Source: Streptomyces sp. CC228A
GTDB taxonomy: Bacteria > Actinomycetota > Actinomycetes > Streptomycetales > Streptomycetaceae
Direction of reading: 5' to 3'
Assembly (NCBI RefSeq): GCF_021390935.1
Contig: NZ_JAJPUI010000001.1
Span: forward strand, 434,001 to 498,000
Length of the DNA stretch: 64,000 nucleotides
Shown piece by piece: positions 1 through 8,796 of the stretch (the first letter of the stretch is position 1; each line of letters opens with the position of its first letter). Position numbers and translations under genes: made by a program. The notes under the pieces were generated by a model, which was given only the letters and a program-made list of their open reading frames with translations, had not been told where the DNA came from and made no database searches.

Positions 1-796
1 CGTCGAACGACGCGAAGATCGTGGCCAGTTCGTCCCCCGTACGCCGGCCGAGGAAGACCGCGCCGGGCAGGGCGGTCCGCAGGCCGGGCTCGCTGGGCCC
101 GTCGCCGACGACCACGACGCGTACGCCGGGCAGGCCGCACACTCCTGCCAGCAGTTCCACGTGCTTCTCGGGCGCGAGCCGCCCGACGTACCCCACGAGC
201 AGTTCGCCCCGGGGCGCGAGGGTGCGGCGCAGTGCCTCGTCCCGCCGACCGGGCCGGAAGCGGTCGGTGTCGACGCCGCGCGGCCACAGGTGGACCCGCG
301 GCACGCCGTGGGCGGCGAGGTCTCGGGCGGCCGCGGTGGACGGGGCGAGGGTCCGGTCCGCGGCGGCGTGCACCGCCCGCATGCGCCGCCACGCGGCCGC
401 CTCCCCGCGCCCAGGTAGGCGCGGGCGTAGCCGCCGAGGTCGGTCTGGTAGACGGCGACGGCGGGCAGCCCGAGGCGGCGGCGGCCGCCATGCCCCGCAC
501 CCCCAGCACGAAGGGGCGGCGAGGTGGACGAGGTCGGCCCGGTGGGCGGCGATCGCGGCGCCGGCGCGCCTGCTGGGCAGCGCCACCCGGACCTGCGGGT
601 AGCCGGGCAGCGGCAGTGCCGGGACGCGCACGACGGGGCAGGGCGCCGGTTCCGTGTCGCCCGTCTCGGGGCCGGCGGGGGCGATCACGAGGGGCTCGTG
701 GCCGCGGGTGGCGAGGTGCCGGGCGGTCTGGAGGGCGCAGTGGGCCACGCCGTTGACGTCGGGAGGGAAGGACTCGGTGACGATGACGACACGCAT
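1..796 (-). CDS. Glycosyltransferase family 4 (GT4), partial at window edge, three apparent frameshifts
   Basis: Probable GDP-mannose-type glycosyltransferase of the GT4 (GT-B fold) family acting in cell-envelope or lipid glycosylation; the acceptor cannot be told from sequence. It starts at the ATG at 796 (MRVVIVTESFPPDVNGV, the usual GT4 N-terminus) and runs off the left edge after the motif VGYVGRLAPEKHVELL, which opens the donor-binding domain. Three shifts, each consistent with one missing base, lie at about 513-516, 475-488 and 403-406; read across them the protein gives FVLGVRGMAA, AVYQTDLGGY and AAAWRRMRAVHAAADRT. The three losses cancel, so the outer parts are in one frame with no stop. 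The middle is probably garbled by sequencing error rather than mutated. Family call is firm, specificity unknown. Confidence 0.8.
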   Translation of the reverse strand, partial: MRVVIVTESFPPDVNGVAHCALQTARHLATRGHEPLVIAPAGPETGDTEPAPCPVVRVPALPLPGYPQVRVALPSRRAGAAIAAHRADLVHLAAPSCWGCGAWRPPPPRAARRRRLPDRPRRLRPRLPGRGEAAAWRRMRAVHAAADRTLAPSTAAARDLAAHGVPRVHLWPRGVDTDRFRPGRRDEALRRTLAPRGELLVGYVGRLAPEKHVELLAGVCGLPGVRVVVVGDGPSEPGLRTALPGAVFLGRRTGDELATIFASFD

Positions 797-1444
797 AGGG
801 GTGTTGTCGCCGCGCCGGGCGAGGGGCCGCCGACTTGGATCTGTCGCCGCGGGGAACGCGCCATGAGCGTTTGGGCCCGGCCCGGTCCCGGGTGCCGGCC
901 GCGGACGACCCGCTCCTCCCGCCCGGCCTGAACCCCGGACCGCACCGGCGGCGAACCGCCCCAGAACCCGGACCACACCGAGGAACCCGGCCCAAACCAA
1001 GGGACCCTGACCACACCGGGCACCCGGACCACACCGAGGGACCCGGGCCACCCCAAGGACCTCTACCACCCCTCGACCGGGCCCGCCCCGTCGACCCGGA
1101 CCACGCAACCCATCGGGACCTCCAGGCCCCTCAGCCCCCTCAGGCACGGACGCCTCTCAGGCCCCTCAGACCCGAACGCCCCGCCCCGCCCCGCCCTGAC
1201 CGCTCACGCCTCCCGGCCCCCGAGGCCCCGGCCAACCCCAACCACCCCGACCACCCCGACCACCCGGACCACCCCGACCACCCCAACGCTCCACGGACCG
1301 CTGACGCCCCGCGAACTGCTCAGACACCGACAGGGCTCGGACAGGCCCGACAGGGCACGCACAGGCCCCGGGTGCCGCACCGGTAAACGGGAACGCGGGG
1401 AGTCACCGGCGGCGCCGCCCCGAACGCGGTGCCGCCGCCGGCCG
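797..1444. other. Non-coding C-rich spacer with repeats
   Basis: About 650 bases between a gene reading left on the minus strand and the 3' end of the HEAT-repeat gene. The plus strand is extremely C-rich from about 905 to 1370. Two near-identical 23-base copies of a CCGGACCACACC-type element start at 968 and 1024, and a 9-base minisatellite sits at 1241. Long ORFs cross it in several frames but have no family features, so I see no gene. Confidence 0.6.
1241..1286. repeat. Tandem 9-bp repeat (ACCACCCCG), about five copies
   Basis: The unit ACCACCCCG is repeated about five times head to tail with single-base variants, inside a C-rich spacer. It could be a slippage-prone minisatellite; no protein feature uses it convincingly. 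Confidence 0.75.
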
Positions 1445-2864
1445 TCAGCGCGTCGGCGCGTCCGGTCCGATCCTGCTGCGGACCGCGGTCTGCACCTCGT
1501 CCTCCTCCGCCGGATCGCTGGCGAGGCGGCGCAGGCGCTCGGCGACGCGGAGGTCTCCCGTCTCGGCGTGCAGCGCGGCGACCTCCCGGGTGGTCTCTTC
1601 GCAGTCCCACAGGCATTCGACGGCGAAACCGGTCCGGAAGGAGGGGTCCGTCGCGGCGAGCGCGCGGGCGGTGCGGCCGCGCAGCTCCGAGGAGGCGGTC
1701 TCGCGGTAGACGTGGCGCAGCACGGGCGCCGCGCAGGCGATGCCGAGGCGCCCGGCGCCGTCGACGAGCGGGAAGAGGAGGCGGCGTCCGGCCCGTCGCC
1801 GCGGACGGCCCTGCGGAGGGCTCCCAGGACGAGAGGGGCGTCCTGGACGCCGCCGCGTGCGGCGAGCACGGCCCCGGCGGAACTGCCGAGGGCGTCGGGG
1901 CGGTGCACCCACCCGCGGGCGCGGTCGACGGCGTCTTCCCCGCACATCCGCTCGAAGGCGCTGACGGCGGCGTCGGCGACGAGGGGCGAGGTGCTGCTCG
2001 CGGCGGCCTCGATCAGGTCGAGTACGGCCGGGTCGCGCGCCTCGGCGAGGTAGTGGAGGGCGGCGCTGCGGGCGCCGTCGGGGCCGCTGCGGGCGGCCTC
2101 CAGGATGAGGGGCCGGTCGTCGGGTCCCGCGACCGCGGTGAGGCAGCGGGCGGCGGGCGCGTGCAGCAGCGCACCGCGCTCCTCCAGGCCCTGCTGGGCC
2201 CAGTCGAACACGGCCTGGACGCTCCAGCCGGGACGCGGCCCGGTGGGGCGCATCTGGCGCTGCCAGCGGTCGAAGGAGCCCTGCTCGCCCGCGGCGCGCA
2301 CCCGGGCGCCGACGGCTTCGCGCGGGTCGTCGGCCCACAGCCGCCACGGCCGGGGCTCGTAGGCGTCGCGCACGGCGGCGGCCAGGGCGGCGTCGCCCTC
2401 GGGGTGGCCGGGAACCGCGCCAGGACGGGGTCGGCGAGGCGGCGCAGCGCGGCGTCGTCGTCGCGCAGGGCGAGCTCGTCGAGGGCCCAGGCCCAGTTCG
2501 CGCCGGTCGTGACGTAGCGGCGCAGCAGCAGGAGCGCGTCGAGCCGGCCGTACGCGGCGAGGTGGCCGAGGACGGCGAGGGCGAGACCGGTGCGCGACTC
2601 CTCGGTGTCGACGTGGTCGTCGGGGCCGAAGAGGTGCTCTTCGACCGCCTCCAGCCCGCCGTGCAGGTCGAGGTAGAGGCGGGCGTAGTAAAGGGAGCGG
2701 TTCTCGACCTGCCAGTCGCGGCGGGGGTCGTTGAGGACGCAGTGGTCGAGGGCAGCGAGGGCTTCGGCGCGCGGGGCGGCGAGCGCGTGCAGCGTGCCGT
2801 CGCCGCGCCCCCTCTGGAGCAGGCCGAGCAGGGTGCCGCTCGGCGCTATGACTGGTTCGAACAT
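1445..2864 (-). CDS. HEAT-repeat domain protein, two apparent frameshifts
   Basis: Cytoplasmic helical-repeat protein of unknown partner. Reading from the ATG at 2864 (MFEPVIAPSGTLLG) across two shifts gives about 473 residues. Tandem helical units rich in Ala/Leu with Asp-Pro turns can be seen, for example ALHYLAEARDPAVLDLIEAA and AVSAFERM, which is typical of HEAT/PBS repeats. One base is missing in the G/C run near 2401 and another near 1780-1795; the final frame ends LRRLASDPAEEDEVQ and then DAPTR. No enzyme motif is present. The gene lies upstream on the same strand as the glycosyltransferase and downstream of an ankyrin-repeat gene; a pairing of repeat proteins suggests scaffolding, but this is inference. 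Confidence 0.7.
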
Positions 2865-3133
2865 GGGAGATGCCTCACATCAAGCTGTCGACGTGGCCGG
2901 GCCGCCGGTTCGCGGGGACGTCCGGGGTGGGGTGGCCGGCTAGGCCGCGCAGCAACATGTGGAGCCGCCCGTCGTCTGCCGCTTGGTGTCAGCCATCGTT
3001 CCTGCCTCTGCCTTCTTCCTCGTGAGGCCCCCGGTGGGCCCCGTCGTCGTCATGATGACCCAGCGTTTTCCCCGCCGCGACCACATTTACGGTGCTGTGT
3101 GCACCGGGGGGCCATGCCCTGTTCGGGGCCGGT

Positions 3134-3529
3134 TCACCGCGCCGCGAACAGCTCCAGGAGGTCTGTCTTCCCAAACATGCGGGCGGTATCCACGGCTGAC
3201 GGAGTGCCGGCTTCCGGATCGGCGCCGCCGGCGAGGAGGGCGCGCACCACGGCGTCCTCGCCCTTGAACACGGCGCCCGCGACGGGGGTCTGGCCGCGGT
3301 CGTTGGGGCGGTTCGGGTCGGCGCCGCGGGCCAGCAGGGCGGTGACGGCCTCGGCGTGGCCGTGGTAGGCGGCGAGCATGACGAGCGTGTCGCCCTGCTC
3401 GTTGGCGAGGTCGGCCGGGGCTCCCGCGTCGACGTAGGCGGCGAGCGACGCCGCGTCCCCCGAGCGTGCGAGGTCGAAGATCTTCGACGCGAGGGCGACG
3501 ACCTCGGGGTCCGGTGTCTCTTCACTCAT
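3134..3529 (-). CDS. Ankyrin-repeat protein
   Basis: A 131-residue cytoplasmic protein made almost entirely of ankyrin repeats. Three consecutive 33-residue units are recognisable, with the hallmark G-x-T-xx-xLAA-xx-GH-xx-xxxLL-xx-GAD pattern at about 46-70 (GDTLVMLAAYHGHAEAV, LLARGADPN) and again at about 79-104 (GQTPVAGAVFKGEDAVV, LLAGGADPE). The ATG at 3529 begins MSEETPDPEVVALASKIFDLA. Such proteins mediate protein-protein contacts; no partner can be named. It is separated from the HEAT-repeat gene by about 270 bases with no clear terminator, so the two may be cotranscribed. Confidence 0.88.
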   Translation of the reverse strand: MSEETPDPEVVALASKIFDLARSGDAASLAAYVDAGAPADLANEQGDTLVMLAAYHGHAEAVTALLARGADPNRPNDRGQTPVAGAVFKGEDAVVRALLAGGADPEAGTPSAVDTARMFGKTDLLELFAAR

Positions 3530-3783
3530 CTGCGGCCACCTTCCTGGCTCGTGTGCTGCTTCCGGGGCTCGCGCGGCGGGCCAGGCCCGAGTCAGCCGAG
3601 GTCAGCCGTACGAGTGAACCGACAGGGTACTGCCCGCCGCGGGGGCCGAGGGGCGCCCCGCGGTGTACGCCGGTCAAGTGAAAACACTGACTTTTCACCC
3701 TTTTGCACCTTTTGCGGCATAGATGCTTGCGGTGAGCCTGGAATGACTCATGGTGACTGTCCCTTCAACCAGGAGAACCGCTC

Positions 3784-3978
3784 ATGATCCTCTCGATCTC
3801 AGGCGTGGTGCTGCTCGCGATCATCGTCTTCCTCTTCTTCAAGAGGGACGGGCTCAAGGCGTCCCACGCCATCGTCTGCGCCCTCTTCGGCTTCTACCTC
3901 GCGGGCACCGCCATCGCCCCGAGCATCACGGCGGGCGGCCAGAGCCTCGCCAGCCTGCTGGGCGGCATCAACTTCTGA
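3784..3978 (+). CDS. smeA: SmeA, small sporulation membrane protein
   Basis: A 64-residue membrane protein with two hydrophobic helices (about residues 3-19 and 29-46) joined by a short basic turn, KRDGLK. Length, sequence type and position directly upstream of a FtsK/SpoIIIE-like gene match SmeA of S. coelicolor, which is known to recruit the translocase-like SffA to sporulation septa and to influence spore septation and morphogenesis. The ATG at 3784 follows AGGAGA at good spacing. It is 65 bases from sffA on the same strand, so an operon is likely. The upstream 3670-3780 stretch is unusually AT-rich for this genome and probably holds the sporulation promoter, but I cannot assign a sigma factor. 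Confidence 0.85.
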   Translation: MILSISGVVLLAIIVFLFFKRDGLKASHAIVCALFGFYLAGTAIAPSITAGGQSLASLLGGINF

Positions 3979-4043
3979 CGCCGGCCCGCAGCACCGGCCC
4001 TCCCCTCCCTTCCACGAACCCACCAGGACCCCCAGGAGACGAC

Positions 4044-5639
4044 GTGGCCCGGCGACCACTCCCCCGCATCCTCACCAGCGGCAGCGTTCCGATCGCTCGC
4101 GGCCGAGAGATCGTGCGCACGGCGGCCGACAACGCCACGGACGTCCTCCATCCGCTGATCACCATCGGCCGGGGCCTGCGGAAGCTCGCGGCGGCCGGGC
4201 GCGCGAAGTGGGCGGACACCCCCAAGGAGCGGCGCGGTCCCACGCTGCTCGTGGCCGCCGCGTGCGTCCTGGCCGTACTGCTCATGCCGTACGGGCCCCT
4301 GCTGGCCCTCATGGCGGTGATGGCCGCGGCCGCGTGGAAGGGGCGGGAGCGCCCCGTGGTGAAGACGGGTCCGGACGAGGCCGAGGCGGAACGGCTGAAG
4401 GCGCTGTACGAGGCGCTGGTGCCGTACTTCTCGGTGCCCGAGGACCCGAGTCCGCTGTACGCGCACGGCGGTGCGTGGACGGCGGTCTTCAGTGACGTCG
4501 CCTTCGACGGCGACGGCCGGCCCACCCGGTTGCAGATCGCGTACCCGGCGTACTTCCCCGACGGCGATCCCGGCTCGCGGGCCCGGATCGAGCAGCTGCT
4601 CGCCGCCAAGTCGGGGCGCGACCGCGAGTACCGCTTCGACTGGGACGAGGAGGGCAACCGGCTGGCGGTGCGGGTGCTGCCGGCGCTGCCCGCGTCCATC
4701 GTGGCGCAGCGGTTCGTGACGGTGCCCGGTGAGACGGTGCTCGGCTTCACCGACGAGGACGCCGTCCAGCGCACCGTCCCGGTGCGGGACGGCGACGGGT
4801 CGCGGGACGCGCCGCCTGTGGTGTGGCGTACGGGGCCGCGCTCGACGGAGCCGCACCTGCTGGCGGTGGGCCAGCCCGGCAGCGGCACCAGCACGCTGCT
4901 GCGGTCGGTGGCGCTGCAGGCCCTCCAGCACGCGGGGGACGTGCTGGTGGTGGAGGGCTGCGGTACGGGTGAGTACGCGTGCCTCGCCGGGCGGCACGGG
5001 GTCGTGGGCGTCGAGTGCGGGCTGCCGGGGGCGCTGTCGGCCCTGGAGTGGGCGGCCCACGAGACGGAGCGGCGGCTGGCGGCCGCGCACCGGGCCCGCG
5101 AGGCGGGCGAGCCGGTGCCGGCGGAGGTGCGGCGCCCGCTGTGGATCCTGCTGGACCGGCCGAGCGCGCTCGGCGACCTGGCGGCGTCCGAAGGCCGGCA
5201 GGACCCGCAGGAGCTGCTCGCCGTGCCGCTGCGGCACGGCCGGGCCGCGAACGTCACAGTCGTGTTGGCGGAGCAGTTCGACACGGTCGACGCGCTGAGC
5301 GACACGGTCCGCTCGCAGACCAGGGCGCGGGTGGCCCTCGGCCACGCCGCCCCCCACCAGCTCGCGGCCGTGCTGGGCGCACCGCCGCACACCACGCCCC
5401 CGCCGTACGTGCCCCCGGGGCGTGGCTACGCCCGGCTCGGCACGGGCCCTGTGCTGCGGCTCCAGGTGCCGGCCACCCCCGACCCCCACGACGACGCCAC
5501 GGTGGACTCCCACCGCCGTGCGGTCCTCGACCTGCTTCCGGAACGGCACACCGAGGGGCGGCTGCACGTGCTCCCGCCGTCCGACCCCCTGGCCCCGGCT
5601 TCCCCGGTCCACGGGTCCCCCACGAGCCCCCGCCTGTGA
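4044..5639 (+). CDS. sffA: SffA, FtsK/SpoIIIE-like protein (C-terminus may continue after a frameshift)
   Basis: FtsK/SpoIIIE-like protein that SmeA targets to sporulation septa in Streptomyces. The GTG at 4044 follows CCAGGAGAC and gives 531 residues (MARRPLPRILTSGSVPIARG). Two adjacent hydrophobic stretches at about 68-100 would anchor it; the P-loop domain covers about 240-470. The P-loop reads GQPGSGTST at 276-284, with Thr where the catalytic Walker A Lys should be, and the Walker B-like strand LWILLDRPS is also degenerate, so ATP hydrolysis is doubtful if the sequence is right. The frame stops at 5639, right after two CCCCC runs, while a neighbouring frame continues with a long Pro/Ala-rich tail; a one-base error may have truncated the gene. 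Confidence 0.82.
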   Translation: MARRPLPRILTSGSVPIARGREIVRTAADNATDVLHPLITIGRGLRKLAAAGRAKWADTPKERRGPTLLVAAACVLAVLLMPYGPLLALMAVMAAAAWKGRERPVVKTGPDEAEAERLKALYEALVPYFSVPEDPSPLYAHGGAWTAVFSDVAFDGDGRPTRLQIAYPAYFPDGDPGSRARIEQLLAAKSGRDREYRFDWDEEGNRLAVRVLPALPASIVAQRFVTVPGETVLGFTDEDAVQRTVPVRDGDGSRDAPPVVWRTGPRSTEPHLLAVGQPGSGTSTLLRSVALQALQHAGDVLVVEGCGTGEYACLAGRHGVVGVECGLPGALSALEWAAHETERRLAAAHRAREAGEPVPAEVRRPLWILLDRPSALGDLAASEGRQDPQELLAVPLRHGRAANVTVVLAEQFDTVDALSDTVRSQTRARVALGHAAPHQLAAVLGAPPHTTPPPYVPPGRGYARLGTGPVLRLQVPATPDPHDDATVDSHRRAVLDLLPERHTEGRLHVLPPSDPLAPASPVHGSPTSPRL

Positions 5640-6302
5640 GGTGCCGCTCCACGCGGCCCCCGCTCCCCAGGCCCCTGCCTACGGAGCTCCCGCGCAGGAA
5701 GGCGAGGTGCACCCGGCCCCCGCCGAGGAGATCCCGGCCCACCCGGCATCCGCCCGTGGGGTGCCACTCCACCCGGCCCCCGCCCCCCAGGCGCCGGCCT
5801 ACGGGGTTCCGGCCGATCACGTGTCGGCCCACGCGCCCGCCGCGGACGAGGTCCCGGCTCACGCGGCCCCCGTGTACGAGGTTCCGGCCACCGCCCATGA
5901 ACTGCCGGCCTACGCCGCCCCCGCCTACGAGGCCGCGGCCGCCACCCACGGCCTCCCGGTCCACCCGGCTCCCGACCGCGGAGGCCCGGCAACCGCCCAC
6001 GGCCTGCCGACCCACCCGGCCCCCGCCGACGCGGTCCCCGCCCACCCGGCCCCCGTCCACGCGAGCCCGGCACCCACCGGCCCCGCACCCGCCGATCCCT
6101 CGCCCCCGCACCCGTCCCCGTCGGCCCCGCCGAGCCGGCCGGGGGCGCCAGGGCGGCGGTGCCTGCGGAAGCCGTGCCGATGCCGGAGCGCCTCCCGCGC
6201 CCTGAACCCGGCGGGCAAGCAGGCACGACGACCGGACCTCAGCGGAGCCGCGTCGGTGAAGCTCGACGGGGTGCCCGGCGGCCACGCGGCGGCAGCCGGT
6301 GA
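5640..6302 (+). other. Probable Pro/Ala-rich C-terminal tail of SffA in a shifted frame
   Basis: Directly after the sffA stop, the +1 frame reads a periodic low-complexity sequence: EVPLHAAPAPQAPAYG, then GVPLHPAPAPQAPAYG 120 bases later, then variants such as PAHAAPVYEV and PAYAAPAYEA. Units recur about every 13-16 residues. The frame carries Tyr and Glu codons at regular spacing and G/C at third positions, as expected for coding DNA. A second shift near 6115-6130 would lead to a stop at 6300-6302. I read this as a disordered tail of SffA split by consensus errors. A non-coding repeat is the alternative. From 6303 to 6516 nothing is seen. Confidence 0.5.
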
Positions 6303-6516
6303 CAAGCCCGCGCACCCGGACGCCTCATCCCACGCGCCCCCGCGCCGGGCGCACGGCCGCCGCCGCACCCGCACGGGGCCTCCGTACCCGACGGAACCCT
6401 CGCCCGGACCGGCGACCGGCCGCCCGGGCGAACACCCCACCCGGACCGGCGTCCGTACCCAGGCGCACGCCCCGCGCCCGACCTGCGGCCGCCCGGCGGC
6501 GGCCGCCCCGTACGCG

Positions 6517-8022
6517 TCAGGCCACGAAGGTGCGGGGCTCATGGGCCACCGCCCCCGCGCCGTTGCCCGCCCGCACCATGTGCGCGGCGGCCGCCAGCCG
6601 GGCGGCGGCCTCGTCCGCGACGGGCCCGCTCACGGTGAACGGCAGCCGCACATACCCCTCGAACGCGCCGTCCACGCCGAAGCGCGGACCGGACGGGACG
6701 CGCACCCCGGCCCGCTCCCCCGCCTCGGCCAGCCGGGACCCCGACAGTCCGCCCGTGCGCACCCACAGCGTGAGCCCGCCGTGCGGCACCTCGAACTCCC
6801 AGTCGGGCAGCTCCCGCCGGACGGCCGTGACCAGGGCGTCCCGGTTCTCCCGGGCCTGCACCCTGCGGAAGGCGACCGCCTCGGACCAGCCGCCGGTGCG
6901 CATCAGCCGCGCCACGGCCAACTGCTCCAGCACGGGCGTGCCCAGGTCGGCGTACGCCCGCGCGGCGACCAGGGAACGGATCACGTCGGGCGCGGCCCGC
7001 ACCCAGCCGATCCGCATGCCGGCCCAAAACGCCTTGCTCGCGGAGCCCACCGTCAGCACGGTGCTGCCCGCCGGGTCGAAGGAGCACACCGGGCGCGGCA
7101 TCCGCAGGTCCGCCTCCAGGTACAGCTCCGACATGGTCTCGTCGACCACCAGGACCGTGCCCGCCGAGCGGGCGGCCTCCACGAGCGAGCGCCGCTGGTC
7201 GTCGTCGGCGAGCGCGCCCGTCGGGTTGTGGAAGTCGGCGACGACGTAGGCGAGCCGCGGCGCCGCGTCCCGGAGCACCTGCCGCCAGCGGGGCAGGTCC
7301 CATCCGTCGAGGCCCGGCGCCATGGCGACCGGGACGAGCCGTGCCCCGGCCTCGCGCATGAGCTGGAGGATGTTCGCGTACGAGGGCGACTCGACGGCGA
7401 TGCGCTCGCCGCGCCCGGCGAAGAGGTGGCAGATGGCGTCGATGGCGCCCATCGCGCCCGTGGTCACCATGATCTGCTCGGGCATCGTCGGGATGCCGCG
7501 CTCGGTGTAGCGTTCGGCGATCAACTGCCGCAGCACGGGCAGGCCCGCCGGGTAGTCGCCGTGCGTGTGGGCGTAGGGCGCGAGTTCGTCGAGGGCGCCC
7601 CGGAACCCCCGGGTGAGCCAGGGCTCGGGCGCGGGGAGGGCGGCGCAACCGAGGTCGATCATGGAGCCGAGGGCCTCGGGAGGCAGGGGTTCCAGGCCGC
7701 GGGCGGGCAGCGGGTTGCCCGCGGGCACGCTGGTCCAGCTGCCCGCGCCGCGCCGTGACTCCAGGAAGCCTTCGCCGCGCAGCGCCTCGTACGCGGCGGC
7801 GACCGTGGTCCGGCTGACGGACAGGGCGAGGGCCAGCTCCCGCTCGGCGGGGAGCCGTGCGGCGACCGGGACCCTGCCCTCCAGGACCAGCAGCCGGATC
7901 CCGTCGGCGAGGGCCCGGTAGGCCGGGGGCTTGCGCGTCCCGGGGCCGGCGGGCCGCGGCTGCTGGGCGGTGAGCTGCCGGGCCAACTGCGCGGCACCCA
8001 CTGCTGAAGTCCACTCAGCCAT
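6517..8022 (-). CDS. MocR-family transcriptional regulator (GntR HTH fused to class I aminotransferase)
   Basis: Regulator of about 501 residues with an N-terminal GntR winged helix (about 33-95; LPAERELALALSVSRTTV is the helix-turn-helix) and a C-terminal fold-type I aminotransferase domain (about 130-490). The PLP-binding Lys is in GSASKAFWAGMRIGW, and ADFHNPTGAL and DETMSELY match the family's cofactor-pocket motifs. MocR proteins sense PLP or amino compounds and usually control a neighbouring or divergent gene. I chose the ATG at 8022 because GGAAGG precedes it; an upstream ATG at 8061 would add 13 residues. It is divergent from a YczE-type membrane gene, a pairing typical of actinobacteria. 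Confidence 0.9.
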   Translation of the reverse strand: MAEWTSAVGAAQLARQLTAQQPRPAGPGTRKPPAYRALADGIRLLVLEGRVPVAARLPAERELALALSVSRTTVAAAYEALRGEGFLESRRGAGSWTSVPAGNPLPARGLEPLPPEALGSMIDLGCAALPAPEPWLTRGFRGALDELAPYAHTHGDYPAGLPVLRQLIAERYTERGIPTMPEQIMVTTGAMGAIDAICHLFAGRGERIAVESPSYANILQLMREAGARLVPVAMAPGLDGWDLPRWRQVLRDAAPRLAYVVADFHNPTGALADDDQRRSLVEAARSAGTVLVVDETMSELYLEADLRMPRPVCSFDPAGSTVLTVGSASKAFWAGMRIGWVRAAPDVIRSLVAARAYADLGTPVLEQLAVARLMRTGGWSEAVAFRRVQARENRDALVTAVRRELPDWEFEVPHGGLTLWVRTGGLSGSRLAEAGERAGVRVPSGPRFGVDGAFEGYVRLPFTVSGPVADEAAARLAAAAHMVRAGNGAGAVAHEPRTFVA

Positions 8023-8027
8023 GAAAT

Positions 8028-8099
8028 CAGTCCACCTTCCTCGGATTGGCCATAGCTGCACCCCGATCCCCCGCCACAGAGTGACACAAGCCAGTCCAC
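8028..8099. promoter_or_regulatory. Candidate MocR operator: direct repeat CAGTCCAC
   Basis: The octamer CAGTCCAC (GTGGACTG on the other strand) occurs at 8028-8035 and 8092-8099, 64 bases apart, i.e. about six helical turns, in the short region between the divergent MocR and yczE genes. The GTGGACT core resembles the GTGG-CT core I recall for actinobacterial PdxR/MocR operators. Two same-face direct repeats are the usual MocR architecture. Confidence 0.5.
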
Positions 8100-8124
8100 T
8101 ACTGCCATTCAGGGGGGCACATCA

Positions 8125-8796
8125 ATGTCCGGCATCGCCACCTCCGTCCGCGGAGGGCGTCTCTCCCGCCGCCTTCTCCAGCTCTACGGAGGGCTCGTGC
8201 TGTACGGGGCGAGTTCGGCGCTCCTCGTCCGCAGCGGCCTCGGCCTGGAGCCGTGGAACGTGCTGCACCAGGGCCTGTCGGAGCAGACGGGCCTGTCCAT
8301 GGGACTGGTGCTGACCCTCGTGGGCGCCGGGGTCCTGCTGCTGTGGATCCCGCTGCGGCAGCGCCCGGGGCTCGGCACGGTCTCGAACGTCCTCGTCATC
8401 GGCGCGGCCATGGACGCGACCCTGGCGGCGCTGCCCGACGCCGAGGGCCTGCCGCTGCGGATCGCCGCCATGACCGGCGGCATCGTGCTGAACGGCCTCG
8501 CCACCGGCCTCTACATCGCGGCGCGGTTCGGTCCGGGACCGCGCGACGGGCTGATGACCGGGCTGCACCGGGTCTCCGGGCTCTCGATCCGGCTCGTGCG
8601 GACCCTCCTGGAGGTCGCGGTGGTCGCGACGGGGTTCGCCCTCGGCGGCTCCCTCGGTGTCGGCACCGTGCTGTACGCGCTGTCGATCGGCCCGCTGGCC
8701 CAGTTCTTCCTGCGCCGCTTCGCCGTCCCCGGTGCCGGCGGCGGCAGCACCGTGGTCGCCTCCGGGCCACCCGGGCAGGCCATACTGCGGCGGTGA
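8125..8796 (+). CDS. YczE/YyaS/YitT-family membrane protein
   Basis: A 223-residue integral membrane protein with about five hydrophobic helices (roughly 16-34, 52-72, 80-100, 108-128 and 155-200). The conserved N-terminal pattern RLLQLYGGLVLYGASSALLV followed by GLEPWNVLHQGL and ARFGPGPRDGLMTGL are the hallmark blocks of the YczE family. Function of the family is unknown; a role in transport of a MocR-controlled metabolite is often suspected. It is divergent from a MocR regulator, and its TGA overlaps the GTG of the next gene, so it heads an operon with the phosphodiesterase. Confidence 0.88.
   Translation: MSGIATSVRGGRLSRRLLQLYGGLVLYGASSALLVRSGLGLEPWNVLHQGLSEQTGLSMGLVLTLVGAGVLLLWIPLRQRPGLGTVSNVLVIGAAMDATLAALPDAEGLPLRIAAMTGGIVLNGLATGLYIAARFGPGPRDGLMTGLHRVSGLSIRLVRTLLEVAVVATGFALGGSLGVGTVLYALSIGPLAQFFLRRFAVPGAGGGSTVVASGPPGQAILRR

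Noticed and set aside
835..1386. Plus-strand 183-codon ORF over the C-rich repeats
   Set aside because: Composition is almost only Pro, Arg, His and Asp generated by the repeats; no ribosome site, no family features.
1204..2373. HEAT-repeat gene extended to 1204 with a GVVGVVRV tail
   Set aside because: That tail is the repeat region read in the wrong frame after a base loss; the true end is at 1445.
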